This document shows positions 16,951-26,639 of a stretch of 64,000 bases of DNA, one piece after another; the first letter of the stretch is position 1, and every line of letters begins with the position of its first letter. The notes beneath the pieces are model-generated. The model had not been told where the DNA came from. It saw only the letters and a list, made by a program, of their open reading frames with translations, and did not search any database. Position numbers and translations under genes: made by a program. The stretch is from CBDHFQ01 sp965262565 (GTDB lineage Bacteria; Bacteroidota; Bacteroidia; J057): the NCBI GenBank assembly GCA_965262565.1, contig CBDHFQ010000017.1, positions 1 through 64,000 on the forward strand, written 5' to 3'.

Positions 16951-18594
16951 ATGACTTTCAGTGGCCAAATTGTAGATCCTCATCAGCGACGTATTTATCC
17001 TGGAGAAATTCATATTACCCAACAAATCATTACCCATATCAATGAACTCGCTGAAGCTCCTCCGATCTACCTCTTTCCCGGCTTTATAGATGCTCATATT
17101 CATATCGAAAGCTCCATGTTGGTCCCTTCGCATTTTGCTTCCCTGGCTGTACTACATGGTACCATTGCCACTGTATCAGATCCTCATGAAATAGGTAATG
17201 TATTGGGAGTAAAAGGAGTAGAATTTATGATCAACAACGGAGCCCAAGTACCTTTTAAGTTCTTTTTTGGCGCTCCTTCCTGTGTTCCGGCTACTAATTT
17301 TGAGACAGCAGGAGCTACAATAGATGCTGAGGATTTAGACGAATTATTGGCCCTTCCTCACATCAAGTATTTATCCGAAATGATGAATTATCCAGGGGTA
17401 CTACACAGAGAAGCTCTAGTATGGGATAAGATGACCATTGCTAAAAAATATGGTAAACCCATAGATGGACATGCACCAGGATTAAGAGGTGAACAAATGG
17501 CCCAATATGCAGCAGCTGGAATTAGCACAGATCACGAATGCTTTACCTATGAAGAGGCCCTGGATAAAATTAAGGCTGGGATGCATATTCTAATCAGGGA
17601 AGGTAGTGCTGCCAAAAATTTTGATGCGTTGATCGATTTACTACCTCTCTATCCCGATAAAATTATGTTTTGTTCCGATGATAAACATCCGGATGAACTT
17701 ATTCAAGGCCACATGAATGAATTGGTTAAACGGGCTTTACAAAAGGGAATAGATCTGTTCGATATACTACAGGCCACAACTTTAAATCCGATAAAACACT
17801 ATCAATTAGAAGTGGGAAGCCTGAAACAAGGAGATTGGGCGGATTTTATCATCGTAGACGATATCGCCAATTTTCATATTCTTCAAACGGTCATTAATGG
17901 AGAAATTGTAGCTAAAGATGGAATTTCCTATATCCCCGAAGTCGCTGTAGAAGTAGTGAACAAATTTCAGATTGACCCCTTACCCACCGAAGCTTTTCAG
18001 GTGAAGACGGAGAAAGACATTCAGGAAGGCCAAACGAAGGTCAGAGTAATCAAAGCGCTAGACGGTCAATTAATTACGGAGCAAGTGGTTCAATCTCTGC
18101 CTGTTAAGAATGGATATATACTTCCAGATCCTGATCATGACATTCTTAAAATTGCCATCATCAATCGCTATCAAAAAGCAGATGTACAAGTGGGTTTTAT
18201 CACCAATGTTGGCATTCAGGATGGAGCGATCGCTTCTTGTGTAGCTCATGATTCACATAATATCATTGTGGTAGGTACTAGTGATGAGTACTTGATGGAA
18301 GCGACAAATTTGATTATTGAGCATAAAGGAGGGATTTCTGTAGTGGGGGCCAATAAACAAGATGTATTGCCATTACCGATAGGGGGGATTATGACCGACC
18401 TCGATGGCAGAGAAGTAGGTAAACTATATGCCGAACTAGATCACTATGCCAAGCAATTGGGAAGTACGTTAGAAGCTCCCTTCATGACCTTGTCTTTCAT
18501 GGGTCTGCTGGTCATTCCCAGTCTCAAATTAAGTGACCTGGGATTATTCGATGGGGATGAATTCCGTTTTGTCTCTTTGGAATATATAGAATAG
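16951..18594 (+). CDS. ade: Adenine deaminase
   Basis: A 547-residue amidohydrolase that turns adenine into hypoxanthine and ammonia. The metal-binding motif GFIDAHIHIESSML is at about residues 46-59, SDPHEIGNVLG follows, and DGHAPG, DHECFT and CSDDKHPDEL supply other active-site residues. The C-terminal domain (from about residue 375) is the normal Ade extension, with SHNIIVVG and GGI(S)VV segments. Length fits the bacterial family. Convergent with eboF, 30 bases apart. Confidence 0.95.
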   Translation: MTFSGQIVDPHQRRIYPGEIHITQQIITHINELAEAPPIYLFPGFIDAHIHIESSMLVPSHFASLAVLHGTIATVSDPHEIGNVLGVKGVEFMINNGAQVPFKFFFGAPSCVPATNFETAGATIDAEDLDELLALPHIKYLSEMMNYPGVLHREALVWDKMTIAKKYGKPIDGHAPGLRGEQMAQYAAAGISTDHECFTYEEALDKIKAGMHILIREGSAAKNFDALIDLLPLYPDKIMFCSDDKHPDELIQGHMNELVKRALQKGIDLFDILQATTLNPIKHYQLEVGSLKQGDWADFIIVDDIANFHILQTVINGEIVAKDGISYIPEVAVEVVNKFQIDPLPTEAFQVKTEKDIQEGQTKVRVIKALDGQLITEQVVQSLPVKNGYILPDPDHDILKIAIINRYQKADVQVGFITNVGIQDGAIASCVAHDSHNIIVVGTSDEYLMEATNLIIEHKGGISVVGANKQDVLPLPIGGIMTDLDGREVGKLYAELDHYAKQLGSTLEAPFMTLSFMGLLVIPSLKLSDLGLFDGDEFRFVSLEYIE

Positions 18595-18624
18595 CAGGCG
18601 TAAGCCCATTGATCCGATAAAAAA

Positions 18625-20010
18625 TCAAAAATCGCCTTTAAGATGTTTCATGATAAGGCCAAATACATCTGTGGCGCTAATGACTTCTTCTTCCTGACGT
18701 AAAGGTTGACGAGTGATGAATACCGGATAGTAGGCTTCATCTATATCTACTCTTCCGTGAGATCCCTTGACCAATGTAGGATCTAAAGGTGTTAGGTCCA
18801 TTAGCACCCTGAATCCCAATTTTCTCAAGAACAATGTCCATCCGACTTTTGCCATGGGGAACAGGATATTCGGGTCAATAAACATTTCCACCGGATCATA
18901 CCCTGGCTTACGATGGATATCTACCGTTCTGGCGAAATCTGGAGCTTTGTCATCAGATAACCAATAATAGTATGTAAACCAGGAACGATGATCAGCTACA
19001 GCTACTAAGTCGCCTGCTCTGGCATGATCTATATGATGGATTTCTTTGGAAAATTCATCTAGAACCAGTTCTATTCCTTCTGTAGCCTCTAATAAGGCCT
19101 TGACTTCGGGAATTCTTTCCTTATTTTTTACATACACATGGGCTATTTGGTGATCCGCTACAGCAAAAGCTTCACTAGCCCCCGCATCAAGTAGTTCCCT
19201 TCCTAATTCCTCCCTCACACGAATAAAGCCCGCTTCACGCAACACTCTGTTGATAGAAACAGCTCTGTCCACTGGTGTAATTCCGTATTCTGACAGCAGA
19301 ATTACTCTCGCACCCCGTTTTTCATAAAAATCTACCAACTTTTCCACTACTCTATCTATCTCTCTAAGATCTTTTTCTACCTCTTTATGCTCAGGCCCAA
19401 CTTTTTGCAAATTGTAATCGAGATGAGGAAGGTAAATCAAGGTAAGCGTAGGATTATAGGCTTGTTCTACCCTGATAGATGCTCGGGCAATCCATTCACT
19501 CGACTCTATGGAAGTTTTTGGGCCCCAGAATTTAAACAGGGGAAAAGTCCCTAACTCATCCTGCAATTCACTTCTTAAACTTCCTGGATACGTATATACA
19601 TCCGGAATTTTTCTGCCATCAGCTGGATACATAGGTCTTGGCGTAACGGAGTAATCTACGGAAGAGTACATATTGTACCACCAAAACATATTTGCACAAG
19701 TGAAAGATGGATCTACCGCTCGTGCAAACTCCCATATCTTCGTTCCTTCTACCAATTTATTCGATTGCCGCCAGAATTTCACCTCACTTTCTTGTTGAAA
19801 ATACCAGCCATTAGCAACAATCCCATGATCCTCGGGATAAGCTCCGGTCAAATAAGTAGATTGTGCCGTACAGGTGACCGCTGGCAAGACGGGTTTAATG
19901 TTCTTTTTCACTCCTCTCTCCATCCAGGACTGAATAAAAGGGGTGTCATCTCCAATCAGGTTAGAAGAAAGACCTACTATATTTATGACGACGGTTTTTT
20001 GTAATTCCAC
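18625..20010 (-). CDS. eboF: EboF: alkaline-phosphatase-superfamily protein of the ebo cluster
   Basis: A 461-residue type I phosphodiesterase/nucleotide pyrophosphatase-like protein. The nucleophile region VTCTAQSTYLTG (about residues 45-56) and DHGIVANG are intact, as is GSHG near residue 420. Other usual metal ligands differ: the N-terminal Asp-Gly is INIVG, the Asp-x3-His motif is DYNLQKVGPE, and the usual SDHG is SEYG. I recall these changes as shared by a subfamily, so it may hydrolyse an unusual substrate or bind one metal. Last gene of the ebo operon, 48 bases after eboE. Confidence 0.85.
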   Translation of the reverse strand: MELQKTVVINIVGLSSNLIGDDTPFIQSWMERGVKKNIKPVLPAVTCTAQSTYLTGAYPEDHGIVANGWYFQQESEVKFWRQSNKLVEGTKIWEFARAVDPSFTCANMFWWYNMYSSVDYSVTPRPMYPADGRKIPDVYTYPGSLRSELQDELGTFPLFKFWGPKTSIESSEWIARASIRVEQAYNPTLTLIYLPHLDYNLQKVGPEHKEVEKDLREIDRVVEKLVDFYEKRGARVILLSEYGITPVDRAVSINRVLREAGFIRVREELGRELLDAGASEAFAVADHQIAHVYVKNKERIPEVKALLEATEGIELVLDEFSKEIHHIDHARAGDLVAVADHRSWFTYYYWLSDDKAPDFARTVDIHRKPGYDPVEMFIDPNILFPMAKVGWTLFLRKLGFRVLMDLTPLDPTLVKGSHGRVDIDEAYYPVFITRQPLRQEEEVISATDVFGLIMKHLKGDF

Positions 20011-20058
20011 AATAGCTGTAATTTGAAATAATGACTACTAAAGTTAACTCCTGAATTC

Positions 20059-21279
20059 CTATTTAATTACATCTAATTGATCATTGACCCACATCATCTC
20101 CCGCTCAATAGAAGAAACTATGTCTAACTGAATTTCTTTGGGCAGGACCTCCCAGGTATAGGTTTCCACTTCCAGATGAGGGGAAATTGTTTCCTGTGTT
20201 AAGATAGCTAACACTTTTATTAATTGGGCCTGCGTAGACTCAAGGAGTTCATAATGTGATATAAAAATAGGTACGTGAAAGTGAATACTACATTCTCTGA
20301 GTCGATCATTCATCAAATGGGGAATGGCCTCTGGCAAGTCTCTGAATGGATGGAGTTGTTGTTGATCATCTATCCCAATCACCTGATGTAGATAAATGGG
20401 TTCATCGAAGGATTTCAAGATTTCTATCGCTTGAGTTTTTTGGTCTTTTTCAACCGTTAAGTCTACCTTTAAGGCGGCACTAAGTTGAATTTTACCAACA
20501 GAAATACCTGCTTTTTTCCATAGCGAAAAAGTTTCCTCCGGCTCTTCATACATCAGTGAAAAATGGCATACATCATAACAAACCTGAATATAGCGTAATA
20601 ACAGACCTTTGGCTTTTTCCTGAGAAACTCCACTATTTTCTGCTAAATGCGCAGATCCGATAGGAAGGAGATAATTACTGTAAAAATTCAACACATCCTT
20701 CGTATTTTCCAGCACGCCATCGGGTTCGGGTTCTATATCCAGATGCATAAAACAGCCTTTTTCTTGCTCTTTTTCAGCCAAATATTTCGCGACTTCTGCA
20801 AAATGGAGACAGGCGGTATGAATGACTGATTCTTTTCGCTGTTCATCTTCGTTGAACCAGGGCTTATAAGAAATGGGAGAGGTGGAAATACCTCCTTCTG
20901 TACCATCGGGAAGGAGTTCGGAAAGTATATAAAAAGCATCCAATGTATATTGAAGTCTTTCCCTGGTGGCCCAATCGGGTTCATGCACCTGATCCTTTAC
21001 GCTTTGCCTGTGAAAGTTTCCATAAGGAAATCCATTAAGAGTAAAGACATACATTTGCCTAGATTCAAGCCAGTCTTTGAAAGAAGATAAGCGATTTCCT
21101 TCTAATAGCTCTGAAACTGATAGTTGAGAAATCCTTAGCCCAATCCCAAAAGGTTGATTGGGGCAGATTCTTCGTTTTACTTCTTGCGTGTACTGTGTCA
21201 GGTTTTGAAAAACATCATTCCAATGCTCTCCGGGATGAATATTAGTGCAATAGGTGAGGTGATACTGATTTATTTTCAC
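20059..21279 (-). CDS. eboE: EboE: xylose-isomerase-like TIM-barrel protein
   Basis: A 406-residue protein of the AP endonuclease/xylose isomerase TIM-barrel type, known as metabolite traffic protein EboE. Visible features are the N-terminal YCTNIHPGEHW, FGIGLRIS, CFMHLDIEPEPDG at about 215-227 (likely metal-binding Asp/Glu) and VCYDVCHFSLMYEEPEETF. It lies 12 bases after eboD and before eboF. In cyanobacteria ebo genes are needed to move a scytonemin precursor to the periplasm; the substrate here is unknown. Confidence 0.9.
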   Translation of the reverse strand: MKINQYHLTYCTNIHPGEHWNDVFQNLTQYTQEVKRRICPNQPFGIGLRISQLSVSELLEGNRLSSFKDWLESRQMYVFTLNGFPYGNFHRQSVKDQVHEPDWATRERLQYTLDAFYILSELLPDGTEGGISTSPISYKPWFNEDEQRKESVIHTACLHFAEVAKYLAEKEQEKGCFMHLDIEPEPDGVLENTKDVLNFYSNYLLPIGSAHLAENSGVSQEKAKGLLLRYIQVCYDVCHFSLMYEEPEETFSLWKKAGISVGKIQLSAALKVDLTVEKDQKTQAIEILKSFDEPIYLHQVIGIDDQQQLHPFRDLPEAIPHLMNDRLRECSIHFHVPIFISHYELLESTQAQLIKVLAILTQETISPHLEVETYTWEVLPKEIQLDIVSSIEREMMWVNDQLDVIK

Positions 21280-21291
21280 TAGACTACATGA

Positions 21292-22479
21292 TTACATCTC
21301 AGGGGAAGGAGGATTTAGTACTTGTACCTGCTGTAGTGTGCACAGTTCTTGAATAGACGATTGAACCAGATGAGCATCCATTTCATGCACATTTACCCCT
21401 CTTCCAATTTTTTCTAACAACATTACAGTGAGTTGGCCTCCCAAATGCTCTCTAAACTCATCCAATCCTTTAAGTATTACCCATTGCCCATCAACTTTCG
21501 CCAATAGTTGTTCATGGAAAAGAGAGAACCCTATCTGCCGAATTAATGAAATAACTCTATCTGCCTCACTTGCTGATAACATCCCTTTCTGTTTGGAATA
21601 CACAACATCCAGGGCTATTCCTATGGCTACGGCTTCTCCATGTCTCAAATCATAATTAGTAAGTTGCTCCAGCTTGTGAGCTGCCCAGTGTCCAAAATCC
21701 AATGGCCTGGAAGAACCTTTTTCAAAAGGATCACCTCCTGAGATATGCTCCATATGAAGTTCGGCGCATCTGTAAATCAATTCTTGCATCACCATATTAT
21801 CTCTCTGTGCCAATGAAGAAGCATTAGCCTCTAACCACATAAAAAATGCTTCGTCCTTAATTAAAGCTACTTTTATAGCTTCTGCAATGCCAGATCTCCA
21901 GTCTCTGTCGTCTAGTGTACGAAGGAAGGTGATGTCATTAATCACAGCTACCGGAGGCGTAAATGAGCCGATAAAATTCTTTTTCCCAAAAAAGTTTACG
22001 CCATTCTTAACTCCAACGCCTGAATCGTTTTGGGAAAGAACAGTAGTGGGAATTCTTATATGCCTTACCCCTCTGTGAGCAATTCCTGCGGCAAATCCTA
22101 CTACATCGAGAACAGCTCCTCCTCCAACGCCTATTACGTAAGAATGCCTGCAAATATTGTATTCATTAATAGCTTCTAATATCTTTTCGACAATCCCATA
22201 ATCATTCTTTGAGCCTTCCCCTCCTTCGATAATTAATGGTGATGAGGTCAATACTAATTGATTGTGATATTGTGTTGTGTAGGCATATATTTGATCTATG
22301 AGTTCCGGGTGAGCCTTGGCAACTCCTTCATCTATGACAAATAATACCTTAATGGGATGTATGCTGGCTTGCCCCACGAGAATATCCTTCAATATTGGAT
22401 TATCTGTGCTAAAAAGATGTTCAGTAAACAGAACTTCATATGAAAATGGAACAGCAAAACGTTGACTTAATGATTTCAT
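21292..22479 (-). CDS. eboD: EboD: 3-dehydroquinate-synthase-like sugar phosphate cyclase
   Basis: A 395-residue NAD- and zinc-dependent cyclase related to AroB. It keeps GEGSKNDYG, the NAD-binding GGGAVLDVVGFAAGIAHRG (about residues 116-134), the PTTVLSQNDSGVGVKNGVNF segment, and the metal-binding histidine regions ELHMEHI, LDFGHWAAHKLE and LRHGEAVAIG. Sequence around the active site departs from true dehydroquinate synthases (for example SGVGVKNGVNFFGKKN), so it may make another cyclitol. Context in the ebo operon argues against a shikimate role. Gap of 98 bases to eboC. Confidence 0.92.
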   Translation of the reverse strand: MKSLSQRFAVPFSYEVLFTEHLFSTDNPILKDILVGQASIHPIKVLFVIDEGVAKAHPELIDQIYAYTTQYHNQLVLTSSPLIIEGGEGSKNDYGIVEKILEAINEYNICRHSYVIGVGGGAVLDVVGFAAGIAHRGVRHIRIPTTVLSQNDSGVGVKNGVNFFGKKNFIGSFTPPVAVINDITFLRTLDDRDWRSGIAEAIKVALIKDEAFFMWLEANASSLAQRDNMVMQELIYRCAELHMEHISGGDPFEKGSSRPLDFGHWAAHKLEQLTNYDLRHGEAVAIGIALDVVYSKQKGMLSASEADRVISLIRQIGFSLFHEQLLAKVDGQWVILKGLDEFREHLGGQLTVMLLEKIGRGVNVHEMDAHLVQSSIQELCTLQQVQVLNPPSPEM

Positions 22480-22577
22480 TTACTTTTAATTTCTTCCAGT
22501 CTTAACCTTACCCAAATTGCTTTTCGTTTATGCATTTAAAAAGGTGCCTTCTTCTACAGACAAATGACCCTTTCAAT

Positions 22578-23477
22578 TTAAGTAACTGCAAATAATTTAG
22601 CTAATAACCATGAAATGGGCAGTAAACTTAATATCAGCAATCCAACATACCAGCCTGCAAAACCTGCTGCAATAGCCGCATCCAGACTAATCAACCCAAT
22701 AACTCCGGCTTTTACTGATTTCATTACATCTTCCGGATCCAGGCTAATTCCCGCATTCCACCAGGAAGGTATGATTTGGTACAGCCAAAAGAGCATAAAA
22801 GGTAAAGCTATAAGAATAGAAAAGTCTTTCCTTCCCCCAAGTAATAGTATGATGAGAACAACAGCCAAATATAAAAAGCCCGCTATTCTATGTTGATAAG
22901 CATTTGCTCCGTGAACTTCTCCTCTGCTGATTAAAGTAATCGCACCTATATAAATAATGGGAATGATGGCCAGATACATGTTGGCAAATATCAACCCAGG
23001 AACGATACTCAACCCCATCAGTAGGTTGGCAGCCCTGCAACTACCCATAATCATGGGTCCTAAAATAACAGATTCTTTAGCGAAACTGTTATAAAATAAA
23101 GCCAATAGAGCCACACTCAATGCTAAACAACCAGCCAGTACATTAACTTTAGCGGCAAAATAAATTCCCGTTAATAATAATATGATACCCCAGGTAGCTG
23201 CTTCTTTAAGTGATACCTGGCCACTTGGAATAGGACGTTCAGGACGTTCTACCGCATCCAGTTCGTGATCAAAAATATCATTGAAGACTATTCCACCCGC
23301 ATATAAGCCGGAAGTAGCTAATACCAAATACACTATTGGCTGAAAGAATTCCTCTAGTATAACACTCGGCGGATAAAAGGCACAACTTATGTATCCAGAA
23401 GCTGCTACACCTAATAAAATATCGGCTATAGCCGTAAGGATGTTTGCGGGACGCATCAACCTCAGATATGGCAGCAT
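22578..23477 (-). CDS. eboC: EboC: UbiA-like prenyltransferase
   Basis: A 299-residue membrane protein with about eight to nine helices. The first Asp-rich motif is NDIFDHELDAVERPERPIPS (about residues 67-86), which binds Mg-prenyl diphosphate in UbiA enzymes. The second motif region is less clear (SLDAAIAAG near the C-terminus; residues SLDPEDVMKS in the preceding loop). It would attach a prenyl chain to an acceptor made by the cluster. It starts 14 bases after the stop of eboB. Confidence 0.92.
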   Translation of the reverse strand: MLPYLRLMRPANILTAIADILLGVAASGYISCAFYPPSVILEEFFQPIVYLVLATSGLYAGGIVFNDIFDHELDAVERPERPIPSGQVSLKEAATWGIILLLTGIYFAAKVNVLAGCLALSVALLALFYNSFAKESVILGPMIMGSCRAANLLMGLSIVPGLIFANMYLAIIPIIYIGAITLISRGEVHGANAYQHRIAGFLYLAVVLIILLLGGRKDFSILIALPFMLFWLYQIIPSWWNAGISLDPEDVMKSVKAGVIGLISLDAAIAAGFAGWYVGLLILSLLPISWLLAKLFAVT

Positions 23478-23491
23478 AAACGATTTATCAA

Positions 23492-24412
23492 TTAATTTTG
23501 AATGATATTTGTGGAAGAAGGAACCTTAGGATTTTGTCCTCTTAAAATACTATTCCCATTAAATAGCTCTCTTTGATCCACCTCTTCAGCCTGCAACCAG
23601 TCGCTCTCAGATATTTGACCACTTTGAACAAAAGCATCCAGTGCATTTTGATAACACACTTTTCTCACATCCTCTTCAGGGATTCCTCTTTCCAACATAA
23701 GAGCTGCAGTCTTAGGTACGGAAAGTGGATCACTGATACCCCAATCGGCAGAACTATCTACAATAATTCTCTCAGATCCGTATTGTCTAACCACTTCTAC
23801 CATTCTTTCGTTCCCCATTTTTGTGAATGGATAAATAGTAAATGCAGCCCAATACCCTCTATCTAATACTTCTTTAACAGTTTCTTCATTATTGTGATCA
23901 ATAATTACCATATGAGCAGCTATACCATGTTCTTCTACAACATCCATACTCTTACTCGTACCTGCCTTTTTATCTCTATGTGGGGTATGTATTTGTACAG
24001 GTAATGAAACTTCCTTTGCCAACTCTAATTGAAGTCGAAAATATTTATCTTCAATAGGAGTTTGATCATCATATCCAATTTCTCCTACTCCTACTACCCC
24101 CTCTTTAGCAATAAATCTTGGTAAAAGGTCCATTACTTGTTCTGCCAATCTATCATTATTAGCTTCTTTAGAGTTCAAGCCTATGGTACAATAGTGCTTA
24201 ATTCCAAATTGGCTGGCGCGAAACCGCTCCCAACCTACAAGACTGCTGAAGTAATCTTTAAAGGAACCGACTTCCGTCCGGGGCTGACCCAGCCAAAAGG
24301 CAGGTTCAATAATGGCTACAATTCCTGCCTCTGCCATCGCCTGATAGTCATCGGTAGTTCGAGAGGTCATATGAATATGTGGATCTATCCACATCTGAGA
24401 ATGTTTTTCCAT
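23492..24412 (-). CDS. eboB: EboB: TatD-family metal-dependent hydrolase
   Basis: A 306-residue TIM-barrel hydrolase. Metal ligands are visible: DPHIHM at residues 11-16, GVGEIGYD near 118-125, QIHTPH near 156-161, IDHNNEE near 190, and DSSADWG near 236-242. TatD relatives act on DNA or small molecules; in the ebo context a small-molecule substrate is more likely. It follows eboA by 30 bases. Confidence 0.92.
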   Translation of the reverse strand: MEKHSQMWIDPHIHMTSRTTDDYQAMAEAGIVAIIEPAFWLGQPRTEVGSFKDYFSSLVGWERFRASQFGIKHYCTIGLNSKEANNDRLAEQVMDLLPRFIAKEGVVGVGEIGYDDQTPIEDKYFRLQLELAKEVSLPVQIHTPHRDKKAGTSKSMDVVEEHGIAAHMVIIDHNNEETVKEVLDRGYWAAFTIYPFTKMGNERMVEVVRQYGSERIIVDSSADWGISDPLSVPKTAALMLERGIPEEDVRKVCYQNALDAFVQSGQISESDWLQAEEVDQRELFNGNSILRGQNPKVPSSTNIIQN

Positions 24413-24442
24413 GTTATATTTTGTTAAATTAATTAACGTGAA

Positions 24443-25399
24443 TTAAGCTGGTTTCCGTTTTTCCCATTCCTGTCCCAAACCTGTCCAGGAAAGGGATTCT
24501 TTTTCAATGATATATTTCAGCTCAGGATAATTTTCCAACATATCTTTCGCTTGTACTGACTGGCTTTGAAGACAAATCAAGGTAGCAGCTTTTCTCTGTA
24601 AATCGTCTTTATGTTGGAATAACTGATCTATATCTTCTAATAATCTGTCATCTACGAATGGAACTACCGGACGCCAAAACGCTGGATTTACTTCTCTTCC
24701 AGCTGCCCACCTTTCATGAGCATAATCGGAAATAATTCTGGAGAGTTCCTGATTGGCACGCCAATCTATCCCGTATATTTTATGTAATGACCTGTCAGTA
24801 AAACAGCATTTTAGGTATAGCTGATTCCACGCTCCTTCATCGAAAAAATCCGCTGGATAAGGATTATGAAGAGCTACAGCTTCAAGAACAGATGTCATAT
24901 TTGTTCTAACTCCTTCAGCTGCAAATTTTTTATGCGCTTCAGGAAAGGGGTATAAAGGTAGACCTGCATAAAGAGCCATTTGTTCTCTCATGTCAGCAGT
25001 ATCAAATATATCTGATATCCACCTGGTGAATATTTGTTCACTATCATCAGGTAAGTGAAGCAGGAATAATATTCTACATGCTTGATCCATCGAATACGTC
25101 CATGGCTGCCAACCCTTTCGAATTTCTTCTGCTTCCAATTGATCTTCAGGCCTAATAGACAGCATCCCCTTCCCGACTTTTCGGGAAGCACTACTAAATG
25201 CCAGGTAGAATTTACGTTTAGGAATCTCCTTAGAAAATGAAGACAATTGTTGCTCTAACCATTCTTTCCCTGAAGAATCTAAAGCTCTAACAATGTGAAA
25301 TAAGAGATAATCAGCAGCATTAGCAATGTTTACCTGATGCTGTTCGGGTATATTTGGAACGGGATTTATTTGATTCAAAGCACTATCTATTTTTGACAA
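24443..25399 (-). CDS. eboA: EboA-domain protein
   Basis: A 318-residue soluble, mainly helical protein with no catalytic motif that I can see; features are LEAVALHNPYPADFFDEGAW and NQLYLKCCFTDRSLHKIYG near the middle and a C-terminal ESLSWTGLGQEW. The family is defined by its place at the head of ebo operons. It is the first gene of the six here. No consensus TAnnTTTG element was found in the 226 bases upstream. Confidence 0.88.
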   Translation of the reverse strand: MSKIDSALNQINPVPNIPEQHQVNIANAADYLLFHIVRALDSSGKEWLEQQLSSFSKEIPKRKFYLAFSSASRKVGKGMLSIRPEDQLEAEEIRKGWQPWTYSMDQACRILFLLHLPDDSEQIFTRWISDIFDTADMREQMALYAGLPLYPFPEAHKKFAAEGVRTNMTSVLEAVALHNPYPADFFDEGAWNQLYLKCCFTDRSLHKIYGIDWRANQELSRIISDYAHERWAAGREVNPAFWRPVVPFVDDRLLEDIDQLFQHKDDLQRKAATLICLQSQSVQAKDMLENYPELKYIIEKESLSWTGLGQEWEKRKPA

Positions 25400-25625
25400 T
25401 TAGAAGAAATAAATCTTCATATTAAATACCAAAAATCAATATAGGTTGTTTGTTTCATTCTTTCCCAATATTCCCAGCCCACCTAACATATTTTGAACAT
25501 CAATTGTAAAAAAATTCAGGAAAACAGTAAAGATAATTACCTCATCTGTTTGGAATGTTCAAATAATCGTTAACCAGAATAAAGTATTCTTCCAAATTCG
25601 AGTGCATATTCTATGCATTAAATCC

Positions 25626-25847
25626 TTAATATTCATCTTCATTAAACAAAAAATCTTCTTTAGAAGGATAATCGGGCCAGATTTCTTCTATATTCTCATA
25701 GGGTGAATCTTCTTCCGGTAATTCCTCTAAATTTTCGACTACTTCCATAGGTGCACCTGACCTTAGAGCAAAATCTATCAGCTCTTCCTTAGAGGCGGGC
25801 CAGGGCGCATCTTCCAAGTATGTGGCTAGTTCCAAAGTCCAGTACAT
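25626..25847 (-). CDS. DUF2795 small acidic protein
   Basis: A 73-residue, strongly acidic protein. The N-terminal MYWTLELATYLEDAPWPASK and the repeated-looking helix turns with SGAPMEVVENLEEL, then EIWPDYPSKEDF, are typical of the DUF2795 family found across Bacteroidota. Function unknown. A good promoter lies at 25887-25916, so it forms its own transcript, separate from the ebo operon downstream on the same strand. Confidence 0.9.
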   Translation of the reverse strand: MYWTLELATYLEDAPWPASKEELIDFALRSGAPMEVVENLEELPEEDSPYENIEEIWPDYPSKEDFLFNEDEY

Positions 25848-25886
25848 ACAAAAAACCTTATAATATGTTATTTATTTAGAGTTGCG

Positions 25887-25916
25887 CAAAAATAGAATTT
25901 TATTCAAGAATATCAA
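25887..25916 (-). promoter_or_regulatory. Promoter of the DUF2795 gene
   Basis: Read on the minus strand it is TTG (25916-25914), 19 bases, TATTTTTG (25894-25887), an exact Bacteroidota sigma-A promoter. Transcription would begin about 33 bases before the ATG. Confidence 0.7.
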
Positions 25917-26033
25917 GCTAATTTTGCAGGTCATGTAAACGTTTTTGTTTTTTATTTGTTTTGCCAGGAAAGATTAAAATAACTGATTTTTGAAATTTGC
26001 GTTTAGGTTAATTGATACGGATACAAACTATAT

Positions 26034-26639
26034 ATGGAGAGACAAGCTGAATCGAGGTTACCTACACAATGGGGTGAGTTTAGAGTAGTAGCCTATGGAG
26101 AATCAGATGCCTATTCACCACATTTAGCACTCATCAGTGGGGAACTGGCACACTTACCGACCCCTTTGGTGAGAATACACTCTGAATGCATGACTGGAGA
26201 TGTGTTTGGTTCTCTTAGATGTGATTGTGGCGAACAGTTAGCTGTCTCTATGAACATGATAGGAGAGAAAGGGGGAATTATTATCTACTTAAGACAAGAA
26301 GGGAGAGGTATCGGATTGATCGAAAAGTTGAAAGCCTATAATTTACAAGATGAGGGAATGGATACAGCTGATGCGAACCTTCATTTGGGCCATGAAGTAG
26401 ATGGAAGATCTTTTGAAATAGCGGTAGAAATCCTTGAAGATCTTGATGTACATCAGATCAACTTGTTGACTAATAATCCTGAAAAAATTGATGCGATAGC
26501 GAAGTCTTCTATTGAACTAGTGAAAGTAGCGCCTCTCATAATACCAGCACAAAAAGAAAATTACCAATATCTACTCACAAAACAATCTCGCATGGGACAC
26601 ATGCTTCATTTAAATAGTCACAATCATTTTTTGGACTAA
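26034..26639 (+). CDS. ribA: GTP cyclohydrolase II
   Basis: A 201-residue enzyme that opens GTP to make the first riboflavin precursor. Zinc ligands are in SECMTGDVFGSLRCDCGEQL (about residues 60-79); the catalytic LRQEGRGIGL and the C-terminal NNPEKI motif are present. It is monofunctional, of the E. coli RibA length, with no fused DHBP synthase. Its stop overlaps the stop of the convergent permease gene by 4 bases. Confidence 0.95.
   Translation: MERQAESRLPTQWGEFRVVAYGESDAYSPHLALISGELAHLPTPLVRIHSECMTGDVFGSLRCDCGEQLAVSMNMIGEKGGIIIYLRQEGRGIGLIEKLKAYNLQDEGMDTADANLHLGHEVDGRSFEIAVEILEDLDVHQINLLTNNPEKIDAIAKSSIELVKVAPLIIPAQKENYQYLLTKQSRMGHMLHLNSHNHFLD

Noticed and set aside
21292..22479. Annotation of EboD as shikimate-pathway AroB
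   Set aside because: Active-site loops differ and the gene lies in the ebo cluster between eboC and eboE.
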